Origin: Clostridia bacterium
GTDB taxonomy: Bacteria; Aerophobota; Aerophobia; Aerophobales; AE-B3A
Assembly: GCA_009618505.1 (NCBI GenBank)
Contig: WJOQ01000202.1
Location: 1-10,760, forward strand
Direction: 5' to 3'
DNA length: 10,760 bases
Shown one piece after another: positions 1 through 7,826 of the stretch (its first letter is position 1; the number at the start of each line of letters is the position of its first letter). Under the pieces are notes generated by a model that worked only from the letters and a program-made list of their open reading frames with translations, did no database searches and was not told the DNA's origin. The translations under genes were made by a program, and so were the position numbers.

Positions 1-3000
1 GGTTTTATAAGGGAGGCGAGTACGTCAACTTTGTTGAAGCTTTGGCTCAGAGGCGTGCCGCTGAGTGCTTTGCTACTGATAAGAATCCCAATGCTCCTAT
101 AAAAGTTAGTGCTGATGAAATATCTGTCAATGTGCAGCCTCTATCGGGAGCAGCAGCTAATAACTCTGTCTATGAGGCTTTTGTTGAACCTGGTGATACG
201 GTTATGGGTATGGCTTTGGCTCATGGGGGTCATCTAACCCATGGCAGCCAGTTCAATCGATCCGGCAGGCGTTATAACATCGTCTCCTACCAAGTTGATA
301 GAGTAACAGAAAAGTTAGACTACGAAATAATCAAGAGACTGGCCATCCAGCATAAACCGAAAATGATCATCGCTGGCTATACCTCCTATCCCTGGGCCCC
401 CGACTGGCAGAAATTCAGAAAGATTGCTGATAGTGTGGGAGCCATACTCTTTGCTGATATTGCTCATCCAGCCGGACTGGTGATTGCCGGGCAATATCCC
501 AGTCCGGTGGGTTATGCTGACGTCATTACCCTGACTACTCACAAAACTCTTTGCGGACCACGCGGTGCGGTTATTTTAAGCACCGATGAGGAGAAGGCTC
601 AAAGAATAGATAATGCTGTCTTTCCCGGCGAACAAGGTGGCCCTCATGTTAACAAGTTTGCCGCCATGGCCGTAGCCTTTAAGATTGCCCGAACGGCCAA
701 GTTCAAAAAACTTCAAGAAAAAATCGTGGAAAATGCCAAAGTACTGGCTTCCTCTCTTAAGAGGAGAGGCTTAAGGATAGCTTATGGAGGAACCAATACT
801 CACCTTTTAGTAATCGATCTAAGGGCTATGGAAAGTAGGGCAGGCTTTTCTCTGAAGGGTGAAATAGCTGCTCGCATCCTGGATCTTTGCGGCTTGGTGG
901 TCAATAAGAACACCATTCCGGGTGATGAGACAGCCGCCGACGCCAGCGGCATCCGTCTGGGAACCCCCTGGATTACTCAGCGAGGGCTAGGAAAAGAGGA
1001 GATGGAGAAGTTAGCCGAACTCATTCACCGGGTGCTCACCAGGATTCAGCCCTTTAGCTATATAGGGCTAAACGGTGATCTTCCCCGAGGAAAGATAGAC
1101 CTGGAGACTCTTGAAGAAGTGAAGCAAGAGGTGGCCGAACTGGCCGGGAGAGCAAAGGCTGAGACTTTCGCCCCTGACCGAGAGGCTAAGCTTGGCTATC
1201 CCGATTACCATTCTTCTGCAAAGCCTTATCTAAAAGAGACCAGTTTGCTTGCCATGCATCGGAAGCTTGGGGCGAGATTAGTCGAAACTAACGGTTGGAG
1301 AATGCCTCTTCATTATCAAAACTTTGCCCAAGAACTGAAGGCAGTCCGGAAAACGGCTGTGATTTTTGACCTGGGCGATATGGGACTGCTCAAAGTAAGT
1401 GGAGAAAGAGCAAAGCCGCTTCTGCAAGGAGTATCTACTAATAATCTAGCCAAGCTCAAGCCGGGAGAGGTCCTGCCTTCTTTTCTTCTGGATGGGCGAG
1501 CTCAACTTATCGATGAGGTTTCTATTCTCTACTTAGATTCCGATAATAGGGGTAGAGATCATTACTTGATAGTGACTAACCGGTCCCGTACTGAAAAGGT
1601 AAAGTCGTGGCTGGGGGGACTTTCCGACGGATACATTACTTTTGATAAAGATGACATATTTGCCAAAATTGAAGGACCAGTGGTAGTGGAAGACCTGGGG
1701 GAGAGCATTGAAGAAGGAGCAGGCAGAATGGGAATAGGTCTATGCGGACCAAACTCTTCCAGGATTATCAGCAAAATAGACTCTTCTTTAGCCAATCTCA
1801 AGAGATTTTATTTCCGGCAAGGAAAGATTGGAGACATAGAAGGGATTATTTCCCGAATCGGCTATAGCAAGGATCCTTCAGGATTCGAATTTTATATCCA
1901 TCCCAATGATGCCGTCAAGCTCTGGAATCTACTTTTAAGGCAAGGCAAAGAGTTTGGCATCAAACCAGCCGGGCTTCAGGTGAGAAATCAGGTGCGTTCA
2001 GAAGCAGGCATACCATCCAATGAGGAGACTGAGTTTATAAGTGACGGGGTCTCTCTATACAAGACTCACCCCTTTTATTTTGATCTCTCAAAGCCCTATT
2101 TTATCGGACAAAAGATTATTAACAAAGTCTTAGAATCCTGGGCGGTGAAAAAAGAGGAGTTTCAATATAGGGAAGAAAAAAGAAAGGTCAGGCAGACTCC
2201 TCTTCATCAGGAGCATTTGAAACTAGGTGCCTCATTTGTCACTTTTGCCGGTTGGAAGATGCCGCTTTGTTATATTGGTATTAGTGAAGAGCATCAGGCA
2301 GTAAGAGAAGCAGCAGGGCTTTTTGATGTGACCCACATGGGAGTAATAGAAATTGCTGGTGAGCATGCTGCCAGTCTCTTAGGTATGGTTTCTACCAACT
2401 ATGTGCGATGGTTAAAAGATGGGCAGTCTCATTATGCTTACCTTCTCGCTCCCGACGGTAATATCCTGGATGATGTGATGATTTATCGCCGAGGTTGGGA
2501 TAAATATATGATGGTGGTGAATGCTGTTAATGAGAAAAAGATCTGGGCCTGGCTTAATGCTGTCAATTCCAAGAAATTTTTTATAGACCAGAACTATCCC
2601 AATAAAGAAGTTGAGGGAAAGGCGCTTCTTAAGAATCTAAAGAGTAGTTCATCGGGAAAGGACCAAAAAGCTGATCTGGCTGTCCAGGGCCCTAATTCGC
2701 CGGCCATATTACAGAAATTGGCAAAAGAGCCAGAACTAAAGAGAAAATTAGCCAGAATTGCAAAAAATGAATTCATAGAGACTGAGCTGGCCGGAATAGA
2801 GATGATAATTTCTCGCAGTGGTTATACGGGAGAAACGATTGGTTATGAGCTTTATCTACATCCTGAAAATGCTGCTTTTATTTGGGATTTGCTTTTAAAA
2901 GAAGGCAAGCAGTTTGGCATCAAACCTGCTGGTCTGGGGGCCCGAGATTCAACCAGGCTTGAAGCTGGTCTGCCCTTGTACGGACATGAGTTAGCTGGCA

Positions 3001-3431
3001 AGCACGGTATTACTCCTACTGAGGCTGGCTATGGGGCATTTGTTAAACTTCACAAACCTTACTTTATTGGGAAAAAGCGCCTGGTGGAAAGACAAGCCCA
3101 CAGGAAAATGGAGATTATTCGTTTTAAGATGAAATCTAAAGGCATCAAAATGGCAAAATCAGAAGATCCCATCGTTGATGAAAGAGGTCAGTATATTGGC
3201 AGAGTCACCAGTTGTGCCCTGGTAGAAGGAATTCAGCTCGGAATGGCCTATGTTGACAAAACTTTTGCTCAAGAAGGAAGAAAAATTAGTATATTTATGC
3301 TTGCGCGGGGAGGAAAAATTTCTCCAGAGCCTTCTAAGGATAAACTAACCAGGGGAGATAAGGTGCTTCTTCACCAAGAAGCAGTAGTCTTAAGTCGTTT
3401 TGCCGAAGAGAAGAGTAAGCCAGTAGCGTAA
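1..3431 (+). CDS. Serine hydroxymethyltransferase fused to two GcvT (aminomethyltransferase) modules, 5' partial
   Basis: The reading frame is open from base 3, where the codons already read as SHMT (FYKGGEYV), so the true start lies left of the window. About 70-80 SHMT residues are missing. Residue numbers here count from the TTG at 42. Residues 1 to about 390 are SHMT: LAHGGHLTHG, the cofactor Asp in FADIAH (codon 456), the PLP Lys in TTHKTL (codon 543) and the Arg in SGIRLGTP (codon 954). A first GcvT-like module starts near residue 400 (TSLLAMHRKLGA) and ends near 700. It has no C-terminal barrel and reads VRNQVRSEAG where ARDSLRLEAG is usual. A second GcvT starts at residue 719 (TPLHQEH) and looks complete: LFDVTHMG, LDDV (codons 2466-2477), GYTGE, GLGARDSTRLEAGLPLYGHE and a C-terminal domain to the stop. 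The expected roles are serine/glycine interconversion and the T-protein step of glycine cleavage, both using tetrahydrofolate in the cytosol. There is no stop or start signal between modules, so a fusion is read directly. Whether the chain is later cleaved cannot be seen. Confidence 0.93.
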   Translation, partial: FYKGGEYVNFVEALAQRRAAECFATDKNPNAPIKVSADEISVNVQPLSGAAANNSVYEAFVEPGDTVMGMALAHGGHLTHGSQFNRSGRRYNIVSYQVDRVTEKLDYEIIKRLAIQHKPKMIIAGYTSYPWAPDWQKFRKIADSVGAILFADIAHPAGLVIAGQYPSPVGYADVITLTTHKTLCGPRGAVILSTDEEKAQRIDNAVFPGEQGGPHVNKFAAMAVAFKIARTAKFKKLQEKIVENAKVLASSLKRRGLRIAYGGTNTHLLVIDLRAMESRAGFSLKGEIAARILDLCGLVVNKNTIPGDETAADASGIRLGTPWITQRGLGKEEMEKLAELIHRVLTRIQPFSYIGLNGDLPRGKIDLETLEEVKQEVAELAGRAKAETFAPDREAKLGYPDYHSSAKPYLKETSLLAMHRKLGARLVETNGWRMPLHYQNFAQELKAVRKTAVIFDLGDMGLLKVSGERAKPLLQGVSTNNLAKLKPGEVLPSFLLDGRAQLIDEVSILYLDSDNRGRDHYLIVTNRSRTEKVKSWLGGLSDGYITFDKDDIFAKIEGPVVVEDLGESIEEGAGRMGIGLCGPNSSRIISKIDSSLANLKRFYFRQGKIGDIEGIISRIGYSKDPSGFEFYIHPNDAVKLWNLLLRQGKEFGIKPAGLQVRNQVRSEAGIPSNEETEFISDGVSLYKTHPFYFDLSKPYFIGQKIINKVLESWAVKKEEFQYREEKRKVRQTPLHQEHLKLGASFVTFAGWKMPLCYIGISEEHQAVREAAGLFDVTHMGVIEIAGEHAASLLGMVSTNYVRWLKDGQSHYAYLLAPDGNILDDVMIYRRGWDKYMMVVNAVNEKKIWAWLNAVNSKKFFIDQNYPNKEVEGKALLKNLKSSSSGKDQKADLAVQGPNSPAILQKLAKEPELKRKLARIAKNEFIETELAGIEMIISRSGYTGETIGYELYLHPENAAFIWDLLLKEGKQFGIKPAGLGARDSTRLEAGLPLYGHELAGKHGITPTEAGYGAFVKLHKPYFIGKKRLVERQAHRKMEIIRFKMKSKGIKMAKSEDPIVDERGQYIGRVTSCALVEGIQLGMAYVDKTFAQEGRKISIFMLARGGKISPEPSKDKLTRGDKVLLHQEAVVLSRFAEEKSKPVA

Positions 3432-3448
3432 GATTAAGAGAAGAAAGA

Positions 3449-3462
3449 TAGGGTATACCCTA
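3449..3462. repeat. Perfect 14-bp palindrome between the SHMT-GcvT fusion and transketolase
   Basis: TAGGGTATACCCTA is its own reverse complement. It sits in the 54-bp gap after the fusion gene, about 23 bases before the transketolase start and just upstream of its ribosome binding site (AAAGGAG, 3471-3477). The position and symmetry would suit an operator, but no regulator family is recognised and chance is possible. There is no loop, so it would make a poor RNA hairpin and is not a convincing terminator. Confidence 0.35.
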
Positions 3463-3485
3463 AGATAATAAAAGGAGAGTCTCAA

Positions 3486-5519
3486 ATGCCAATTATGGAT
3501 TCTAAGACCGGAAAAATAAAAAGGGATTATACAATTGAAGAGTTGGTGGACAAAGCAAGGGAAATGAGAGCTTATAATATGGTTAGTCTCACTGCAGCTG
3601 GCTCAGGACATACAGGGGGAACCCTGTCGGTTATGGACATTGCCGCCGCCTTATATCTGAAAAAAATAAGGCATGACCCACAGAATCCCAATTGGGAAGA
3701 TAGGGACCGAGTTTTTTGGTCTACCGGCCACAAAGCTCCGGCTCTTTACGTGGCTTTAGGTGAAGCCGGCTATTTTCCAGTAAAAGAGGTAGTAAAGTTA
3801 AGAAAACTATGGTCGGGATTTGAAGGTCATCCTCATAGATTGAGACTACCAGGGGTTGAGCTTTCGGCTGGATCTTTGGGACAGGGTCTGGGTGTGGCAG
3901 TAGGCTGTGCCCTCAATGCTAAATTAGAGGGGAAAACCTACCGAGTATATTCTCTTAATGGAGACGGAGAACTCGATGAGGGTTCTATCTGGGAGGCAAT
4001 AATGTGTGCTGCTCATTATAAATTGGACAACCTGGTCTCCATTGTGGACAGAAATGGCTTACAGATTGATGGCCCCACCGAGGAAGTTATGAAACTAGAA
4101 TCTCTTGCTGCTAAATGGAGAGCCTTTGAATGGAATACCGTTGAAATAGATGGCCATAATATGAAAGAAATTTTAGGTGCTTTGGATGAAGCTGAGAAGA
4201 TGAAAGGAAAACCAACAGTAATAATTGCCAAAACAGTTAAAGGGAAAGGTGTTTCCTATGCTGAAAATGTAGTAGGTTACCATGGTATTGCCCCAAAGGA
4301 TGGAAGATCAGGCAAAGAATCATTGGATAGGGCCTTAGAGAACATAGGAGACCCTTCCTTTACTAAAGAAAAAGTGGATGAACTATTAAAAATAGCCGAT
4401 GATTATCAAAAGGAAGTGAATAGAAAGATAGAAGTTTCTATGCCTCAATTTAGGAGAAATTATTGGTGGAATTCAGCTAATCGAATGAAAGTTGAGATGG
4501 ATGCTACCCGAAATGGCTTTGGTAGAGCCATAAAAAAATTAGGCAGTGATAAAAGAGTGGTGGCATTAGGGGCTGATATTACCAGCTCAATAAGAATGAA
4601 TGAGTTCTATGCCGAACATCCGGCCAGAAAAAAGAGGTTCTTTAGTATGGGTATAGCTGAGGCTAATATGGCTCTGGTAGCTTCTGGTTTAGCCAAAGAG
4701 GGAAAAATACCATTTATCGGATCTTATGGAGTCTTCGTAACCGGAAGAAATTGGGATCAATTAAGGACTACGGTATGCTATAACAACTTCAATGTAAAAG
4801 TGGCCGATGCGCACGGCGGTATTTCAGTGGGGCCGGATGGAGCTACTCATCAAGCACTGGAGGAAATCAGCAATATTTACTATTTGCCTAATATGCATAT
4901 GGTTATTCCCTGTGATTCAATTGAGACAGAAAAAGCGACCGAATTTATTGCTTTTATTGAGGGACCGGCGGTGGTCAGGTACGGAAGGGAAGCAACTCCC
5001 CTGGTGAGCACTACAGCTACTCCTTATAAGTTTGGTTTAGCCAATATAATAAGATACCGAGGTGAGAAAAAAAACTTTATTGAGGCATTTGAGGTAAGGC
5101 TTTCCCCTGACTATGAGTCAGAAAATGAAGACTTAAGCATAATTGCCTGTGGACCTATGGTAGCAGAGGCAATGAGGGCAGCTTATATTCTAAAAAAAGA
5201 ATACAGAATTGAGGTAAGAATACTAAATGTACATACAGTTAAGCCAATTGATGAGGAGGCAATCGTAAAAGCAGGGGAAGAGACAGGTGTGATAATAACG
5301 GCCGAGGAACACCAGGTGGGTGGTTTTGGAAATATTGTTGCTGGAGTGATAGCCCGGGCTAAGAGATACGAGGCACCATTGTTAATGGAGATGGTGGGAG
5401 TGGAGGATAAGTTTGGTGAATCCGGAGCACCCTGGGAGTTGATGAAAACATTTGGATTAACAGCCGAGCATATTGCCCAAAGAGCTAAAAAACTTTACCA
5501 GGCAAAGGATGGAGAATAA
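3486..5519 (+). CDS. tkt: Transketolase, full-length single chain
   Basis: This is a thiamine diphosphate enzyme of the non-oxidative pentose phosphate pathway, moving two-carbon ketol units between sugar phosphates. The 677 residues are close to the roughly 660 usual for full-length transketolase. In order there are an N-terminal ThDP-binding domain, a pyrimidine-binding domain and a C-terminal domain. His42 lies in GSGHTGG. The ThDP/metal motif starts at GDGE (159-162) and ends at Asn190 (DRNGLQ). The activating glutamate is Glu392 in GIAEAN, where GIAEQN is more usual. The C-terminal region contains EEHQVGGFG. The N-terminal wording (GSGHTGGTLS, SAGSLGQGLG) resembles the N-terminal subunit of split archaeal/anaerobe transketolases more than the E. 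coli enzyme, yet here both halves are one chain. The ATG has a good ribosome site (AAAGGAG, 8 bases upstream). The gene lies 54 bp after the SHMT-GcvT gene on the same strand, so co-transcription is plausible. Confidence 0.94.
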   Translation: MPIMDSKTGKIKRDYTIEELVDKAREMRAYNMVSLTAAGSGHTGGTLSVMDIAAALYLKKIRHDPQNPNWEDRDRVFWSTGHKAPALYVALGEAGYFPVKEVVKLRKLWSGFEGHPHRLRLPGVELSAGSLGQGLGVAVGCALNAKLEGKTYRVYSLNGDGELDEGSIWEAIMCAAHYKLDNLVSIVDRNGLQIDGPTEEVMKLESLAAKWRAFEWNTVEIDGHNMKEILGALDEAEKMKGKPTVIIAKTVKGKGVSYAENVVGYHGIAPKDGRSGKESLDRALENIGDPSFTKEKVDELLKIADDYQKEVNRKIEVSMPQFRRNYWWNSANRMKVEMDATRNGFGRAIKKLGSDKRVVALGADITSSIRMNEFYAEHPARKKRFFSMGIAEANMALVASGLAKEGKIPFIGSYGVFVTGRNWDQLRTTVCYNNFNVKVADAHGGISVGPDGATHQALEEISNIYYLPNMHMVIPCDSIETEKATEFIAFIEGPAVVRYGREATPLVSTTATPYKFGLANIIRYRGEKKNFIEAFEVRLSPDYESENEDLSIIACGPMVAEAMRAAYILKKEYRIEVRILNVHTVKPIDEEAIVKAGEETGVIITAEEHQVGGFGNIVAGVIARAKRYEAPLLMEMVGVEDKFGESGAPWELMKTFGLTAEHIAQRAKKLYQAKDGE

Positions 5520-5579
5520 CTTGCATTGGAAAGATTTTTAGATAGAATTTGGGGAGACTGCCAAAATATGTTCCGCTTG

Positions 5580-5609
5580 CCACACTTTTTGAAGCCCCCA
5601 AAAGTGTGG
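5580..5609. repeat. Perfect 10-bp inverted repeat (hairpin)
   Basis: CCACACTTTT at 5580-5589 is the exact reverse complement of AAAAGTGTGG at 5600-5609, with a 10-base loop rich in C (GAAGCCCCC). It lies 60 bp after the transketolase stop. A terminator is the simplest reading. However, no T-run follows on the plus strand (TTCTCAAATA), so it could equally be an operator, an mRNA-stabilising hairpin or part of a leader structure. Confidence 0.5.
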
Positions 5610-5741
5610 TTCTCAAATATAAAAGCTGCCCGGGAAATAGGGGGTGACCTCGTGGGACCATGCAGAAGACTTTCCTTCCAGTTTCCAGGGATAACAAGCA
5701 AAGATTGGGCAATTTCTTGAGAATCTATAACTAAGTAGTCT

Positions 5742-5750
5742 AAGGGGAGG
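5742..5750 (+). promoter_or_regulatory. Ribosome binding site that decides the racemase start
   Basis: AAGGGGAGG is a strong Shine-Dalgarno site. Three in-frame ATGs follow, at 5752, 5758 and 5764. The first leaves only one base of spacing and the third thirteen. The ATG at 5758, with seven bases, fits best and was chosen. Confidence 0.7.
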
Positions 5751-5757
5751 TATGCTT

Positions 5758-6789
5758 ATGAGTATGAGGCTTCTAAATTCAATTTTTACAATAGACTCCC
5801 ATACAGCAGGACATCCAACCAGAGTTGTGGTGGGTGGCTTACCAAAAATACAAGGGGACTCAGTAGCTGAAAAAAGAGAGTATATGAGAAGTAAAATGGA
5901 TTATGTTCGTAACTTCCTGTGCAATGAACCCAGGGGTCACTCTGGTATGTATGGTGCGGTCTTGACAGAGGCGGCCAGTAAAGATGCTGATTTTGGTGTA
6001 ATTTTCTTTAGTACTGTAGGTTACGATGATATGTGTGGTCACGGCGTAATGGGAGTAACTACTGTGCTCGTTGAAACAGGTATGGTTTCCCCAAAAGAGC
6101 CTTCAATAAAGGTTATATTAGAGACACCAGCAGGGTTGATTCAAGCAAAGGCAACTGTTATAGATGGCAAAGCAAAAGACGTTTCTCTTATAAATGTAGC
6201 GGCATTTTTATATAAAGAGAATATATCTATCGATGTTCCCGGATACGGAGAGGTTAAGGGAGATATTGCCTTTGGTGGAAACTGGTACTTTTATATAGAT
6301 GCAAAGGATATTGGCATCAGGGTGAAACCTGGAAATATTGATAATCTAATCAAAGCCGGAATTACTATAAAAAAGGAGTTTAACAAAAGATTTGACTTAA
6401 TACATCCCATAGATTCCAACATGTCAAAGAAATTATTGGGTGTCTCTTTTATAGACTCTCCTATCAAAAATCAAAATGCAAATCAAAACAATATAGTTGT
6501 AGAAGGGGAACTCTTTTTTGATAGATCTCCCTGCGGTACAGGAACATCTGGTCGAATGGCGGTTTTATTTGCTAAGAACAAACTGAACTTTAATGAAGAG
6601 TTCATAAATGAAAGTATATCAGGTACAACATTTCATGGGAAGTTAATTGAAAAGACCAGAGTGGGTGATTATCCAGCAGTTGTGTCTGAAATTACGGGAA
6701 GCGCCCATATTACGGGATTTAATCACTTTGTTTTAGATCCGGATGACCCCTTTGGATTAGAGGGTTTTTTGATCGGTCAAAGAATATAA
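5758..6789 (+). CDS. Proline racemase family protein, probable 4-hydroxyproline 2-epimerase
   Basis: This is a cofactor-independent two-base epimerase that inverts the alpha carbon of proline or trans-4-hydroxy-L-proline. The 343 residues match the family's usual 310-350. Both catalytic cysteines are present: Cys93 in MCGHG and Cys259 in SPCGTGTS. Having both argues for a racemase/epimerase and against the trans-3-hydroxyproline dehydratases of the same family, in which a cysteine is replaced. The family motifs DSHTAGHPTR near the N-terminus and EPRGHSGMYGA are also seen. The sequence does not separate proline racemase from hydroxyproline epimerase. I prefer the epimerase because the next gene is a DapA-family enzyme and a multi-subunit flavin dehydrogenase follows, the order expected for the L-Hyp to D-Hyp to pyrroline-4-hydroxy-2-carboxylate route. 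It is the first gene of the right-hand block, downstream of a 238-bp gap. Confidence 0.88.
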   Translation: MSMRLLNSIFTIDSHTAGHPTRVVVGGLPKIQGDSVAEKREYMRSKMDYVRNFLCNEPRGHSGMYGAVLTEAASKDADFGVIFFSTVGYDDMCGHGVMGVTTVLVETGMVSPKEPSIKVILETPAGLIQAKATVIDGKAKDVSLINVAAFLYKENISIDVPGYGEVKGDIAFGGNWYFYIDAKDIGIRVKPGNIDNLIKAGITIKKEFNKRFDLIHPIDSNMSKKLLGVSFIDSPIKNQNANQNNIVVEGELFFDRSPCGTGTSGRMAVLFAKNKLNFNEEFINESISGTTFHGKLIEKTRVGDYPAVVSEITGSAHITGFNHFVLDPDDPFGLEGFLIGQRI

Positions 6790-6824
6790 GCACTCCATTT
6801 TGTGAAAAGTGCTAAAAAACAACT

Positions 6825-6830
6825 GGAGGA
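6825..6830 (+). promoter_or_regulatory. Ribosome binding site that decides the DapA-family start
   Basis: GGAGGA lies four bases before the ATG at 6835. An in-frame GTG at 6802 would add 11 residues (KSAKKQLEEK type) but has no Shine-Dalgarno site, and its extra residues precede the normal family N-terminus. The ATG at 6835 is therefore used. A 6-bp inverted repeat (AGCACT 6789-6794, AGTGCT 6808-6813) just upstream is too short to interpret. Confidence 0.65.
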
Positions 6831-6834
6831 AAAA

Positions 6835-7728
6835 ATGGAAGAGGTGAGAAAATTCCCGGGAATTGTACCACCAGTAATTACCGTGTTTGACTCTCAAGGA
6901 GAGATTGATGGGCAGAGAAGCAAAAAATTTATCCAACATTTAATAGATGAGGGTGTTCATGGGATTTTTGTTGCTGGAAGTACAGGAGAATCTTCTTTGA
7001 TGAATATGAATCAAAGGAAGCAGATAATAGATATAGGGGTGGAAGCTGCCAGAGGAAAAGTACCCTTATTTGCAGGTACAGGGCACAATGCTACCAGAAT
7101 TGCTGTCGAGCTTAGTAAATATGCACAAGATGCTGGAGCAGATGGTCTTATTGTTTCACTTCCACATTATCCTAGACCGACGCAGGAAGCGTTATATCAT
7201 CATTATAAGACAGTTGCTGAAGAAGTTAATATTCCGTTATTTGTCTATAACTGGCCTGGACAATATGGCCTGGACATAGAGCCAGAAACTGTGGCAAATC
7301 TTGCTAAGGACGGATATATTCAAGGAATAAAGGACACACATGACGATATAGACCATACAGCAGAGATCATCCGGTTAACAGAGGGGAAAATTACAGTTTG
7401 GGTAGGATTTGAGAGTAGAATCTTGCCGGCTCTTTGTCTTGGTGCAAATGGAAGTGTATGTACTATTGGTAATATTATAGCCAGAGAAGTAGTGCAAATA
7501 TATGATTTGTTTCAACAAGGGAAGATAAAGGAAGCGGCAAAGAAACAGTTATCCATATTTGGTCTGGCTAATGTTTTATTTGAAAGACATGATATGCAGC
7601 CCCTCAAAGAGGGTATTAAGATGTTAGGATATGATGTGGGGGATGCACTGATGCCTACAAGCGAAGTATCCCCACAAATAAAGGAAAAAATAAGGAAGGA
7701 ACTTAGAAAATTAGGAAAGTTAGAATAG
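6835..7728 (+). CDS. DapA/NAL-family Schiff-base enzyme, probable pyrroline-4-hydroxy-2-carboxylate deaminase
   Basis: This is a class I aldolase-fold TIM-barrel protein of 297 residues, the usual length for the dihydrodipicolinate synthase/N-acetylneuraminate lyase family. The Schiff-base lysine is Lys166 in GIKDTHDD. The catalytic tyrosine is Tyr138 in VYNWPG. The carboxylate-binding motif AGSTGES has Ser49 and Thr50. The family includes dihydrodipicolinate synthase, sialic acid and keto-acid aldolases, and the deaminase (LhpC/HypD type) that turns pyrroline-4-hydroxy-2-carboxylate into alpha-ketoglutarate semialdehyde. The last is inferred from position: the gene follows the racemase/epimerase by 45 bp and precedes the flavin dehydrogenase subunits. 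A lysine-biosynthesis role is less likely, since no lysine gene is near. The binding-loop residues are not enough for me to settle the substrate. Confidence 0.88.
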   Translation: MEEVRKFPGIVPPVITVFDSQGEIDGQRSKKFIQHLIDEGVHGIFVAGSTGESSLMNMNQRKQIIDIGVEAARGKVPLFAGTGHNATRIAVELSKYAQDAGADGLIVSLPHYPRPTQEALYHHYKTVAEEVNIPLFVYNWPGQYGLDIEPETVANLAKDGYIQGIKDTHDDIDHTAEIIRLTEGKITVWVGFESRILPALCLGANGSVCTIGNIIAREVVQIYDLFQQGKIKEAAKKQLSIFGLANVLFERHDMQPLKEGIKMLGYDVGDALMPTSEVSPQIKEKIRKELRKLGKLE

Positions 7729-7826
7729 CTACCTGAGAGCTGTAAGCTTGTTGATCCACCTGAAAAAAGGAGCTGCCATAAATACTCGAGAAATATAGTG
7801 AAAATTTAATTCCCAATAATAGAGCA

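Larger units (their letters stand above)
5520..5757 (+). promoter_or_regulatory. Intergenic boundary region before the hydroxyproline cluster
   Basis: This 238-bp gap separates transketolase from the racemase and is the longest in the window. It holds the 5580-5609 hairpin and several weak promoter-like pairs. One is TTGCAT (5521) with TAGAAT (5543) at 16-bp spacing. Another is TTGGGC (5706) with TATAAC (5727) at 15 bp. Neither is strong. A TTG-started frame (5526-5720) and overlapping frames on the other strand are open here. None has a recognisable product or a good ribosome site, so I call no gene. A promoter for the downstream operon is inferred from position only. Confidence 0.3.

Noticed and set aside
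5592..5690. A T-box-like segment (GTGGGACCATGCAG) in the transketolase-racemase gap.
   Set aside because: It lacks the conserved T-box core sequence, and no terminator with a T-run follows, so the resemblance is too weak.
5526..5720. A 64-codon plus-strand frame starting with TTG in the transketolase-racemase gap, with overlapping minus-strand frames.
   Set aside because: It has no recognisable domain and a poor ribosome site. Frames are open on both strands at once, which suggests low stop density rather than a gene.
6835..7728. Dihydrodipicolinate synthase of lysine biosynthesis.
   Set aside because: The catalytic Lys and Tyr are family-wide. No lysine pathway gene is nearby, and the context is an imino-acid degradation cluster.
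7763..7780. An orphan AAAAAAGGAG ribosome-like site followed by CTGCC and ATA in the gap before the BFD gene.
   Set aside because: No ATG, GTG or TTG follows at a useful distance. An ATA read would end after six codons in a frame unrelated to the BFD gene.
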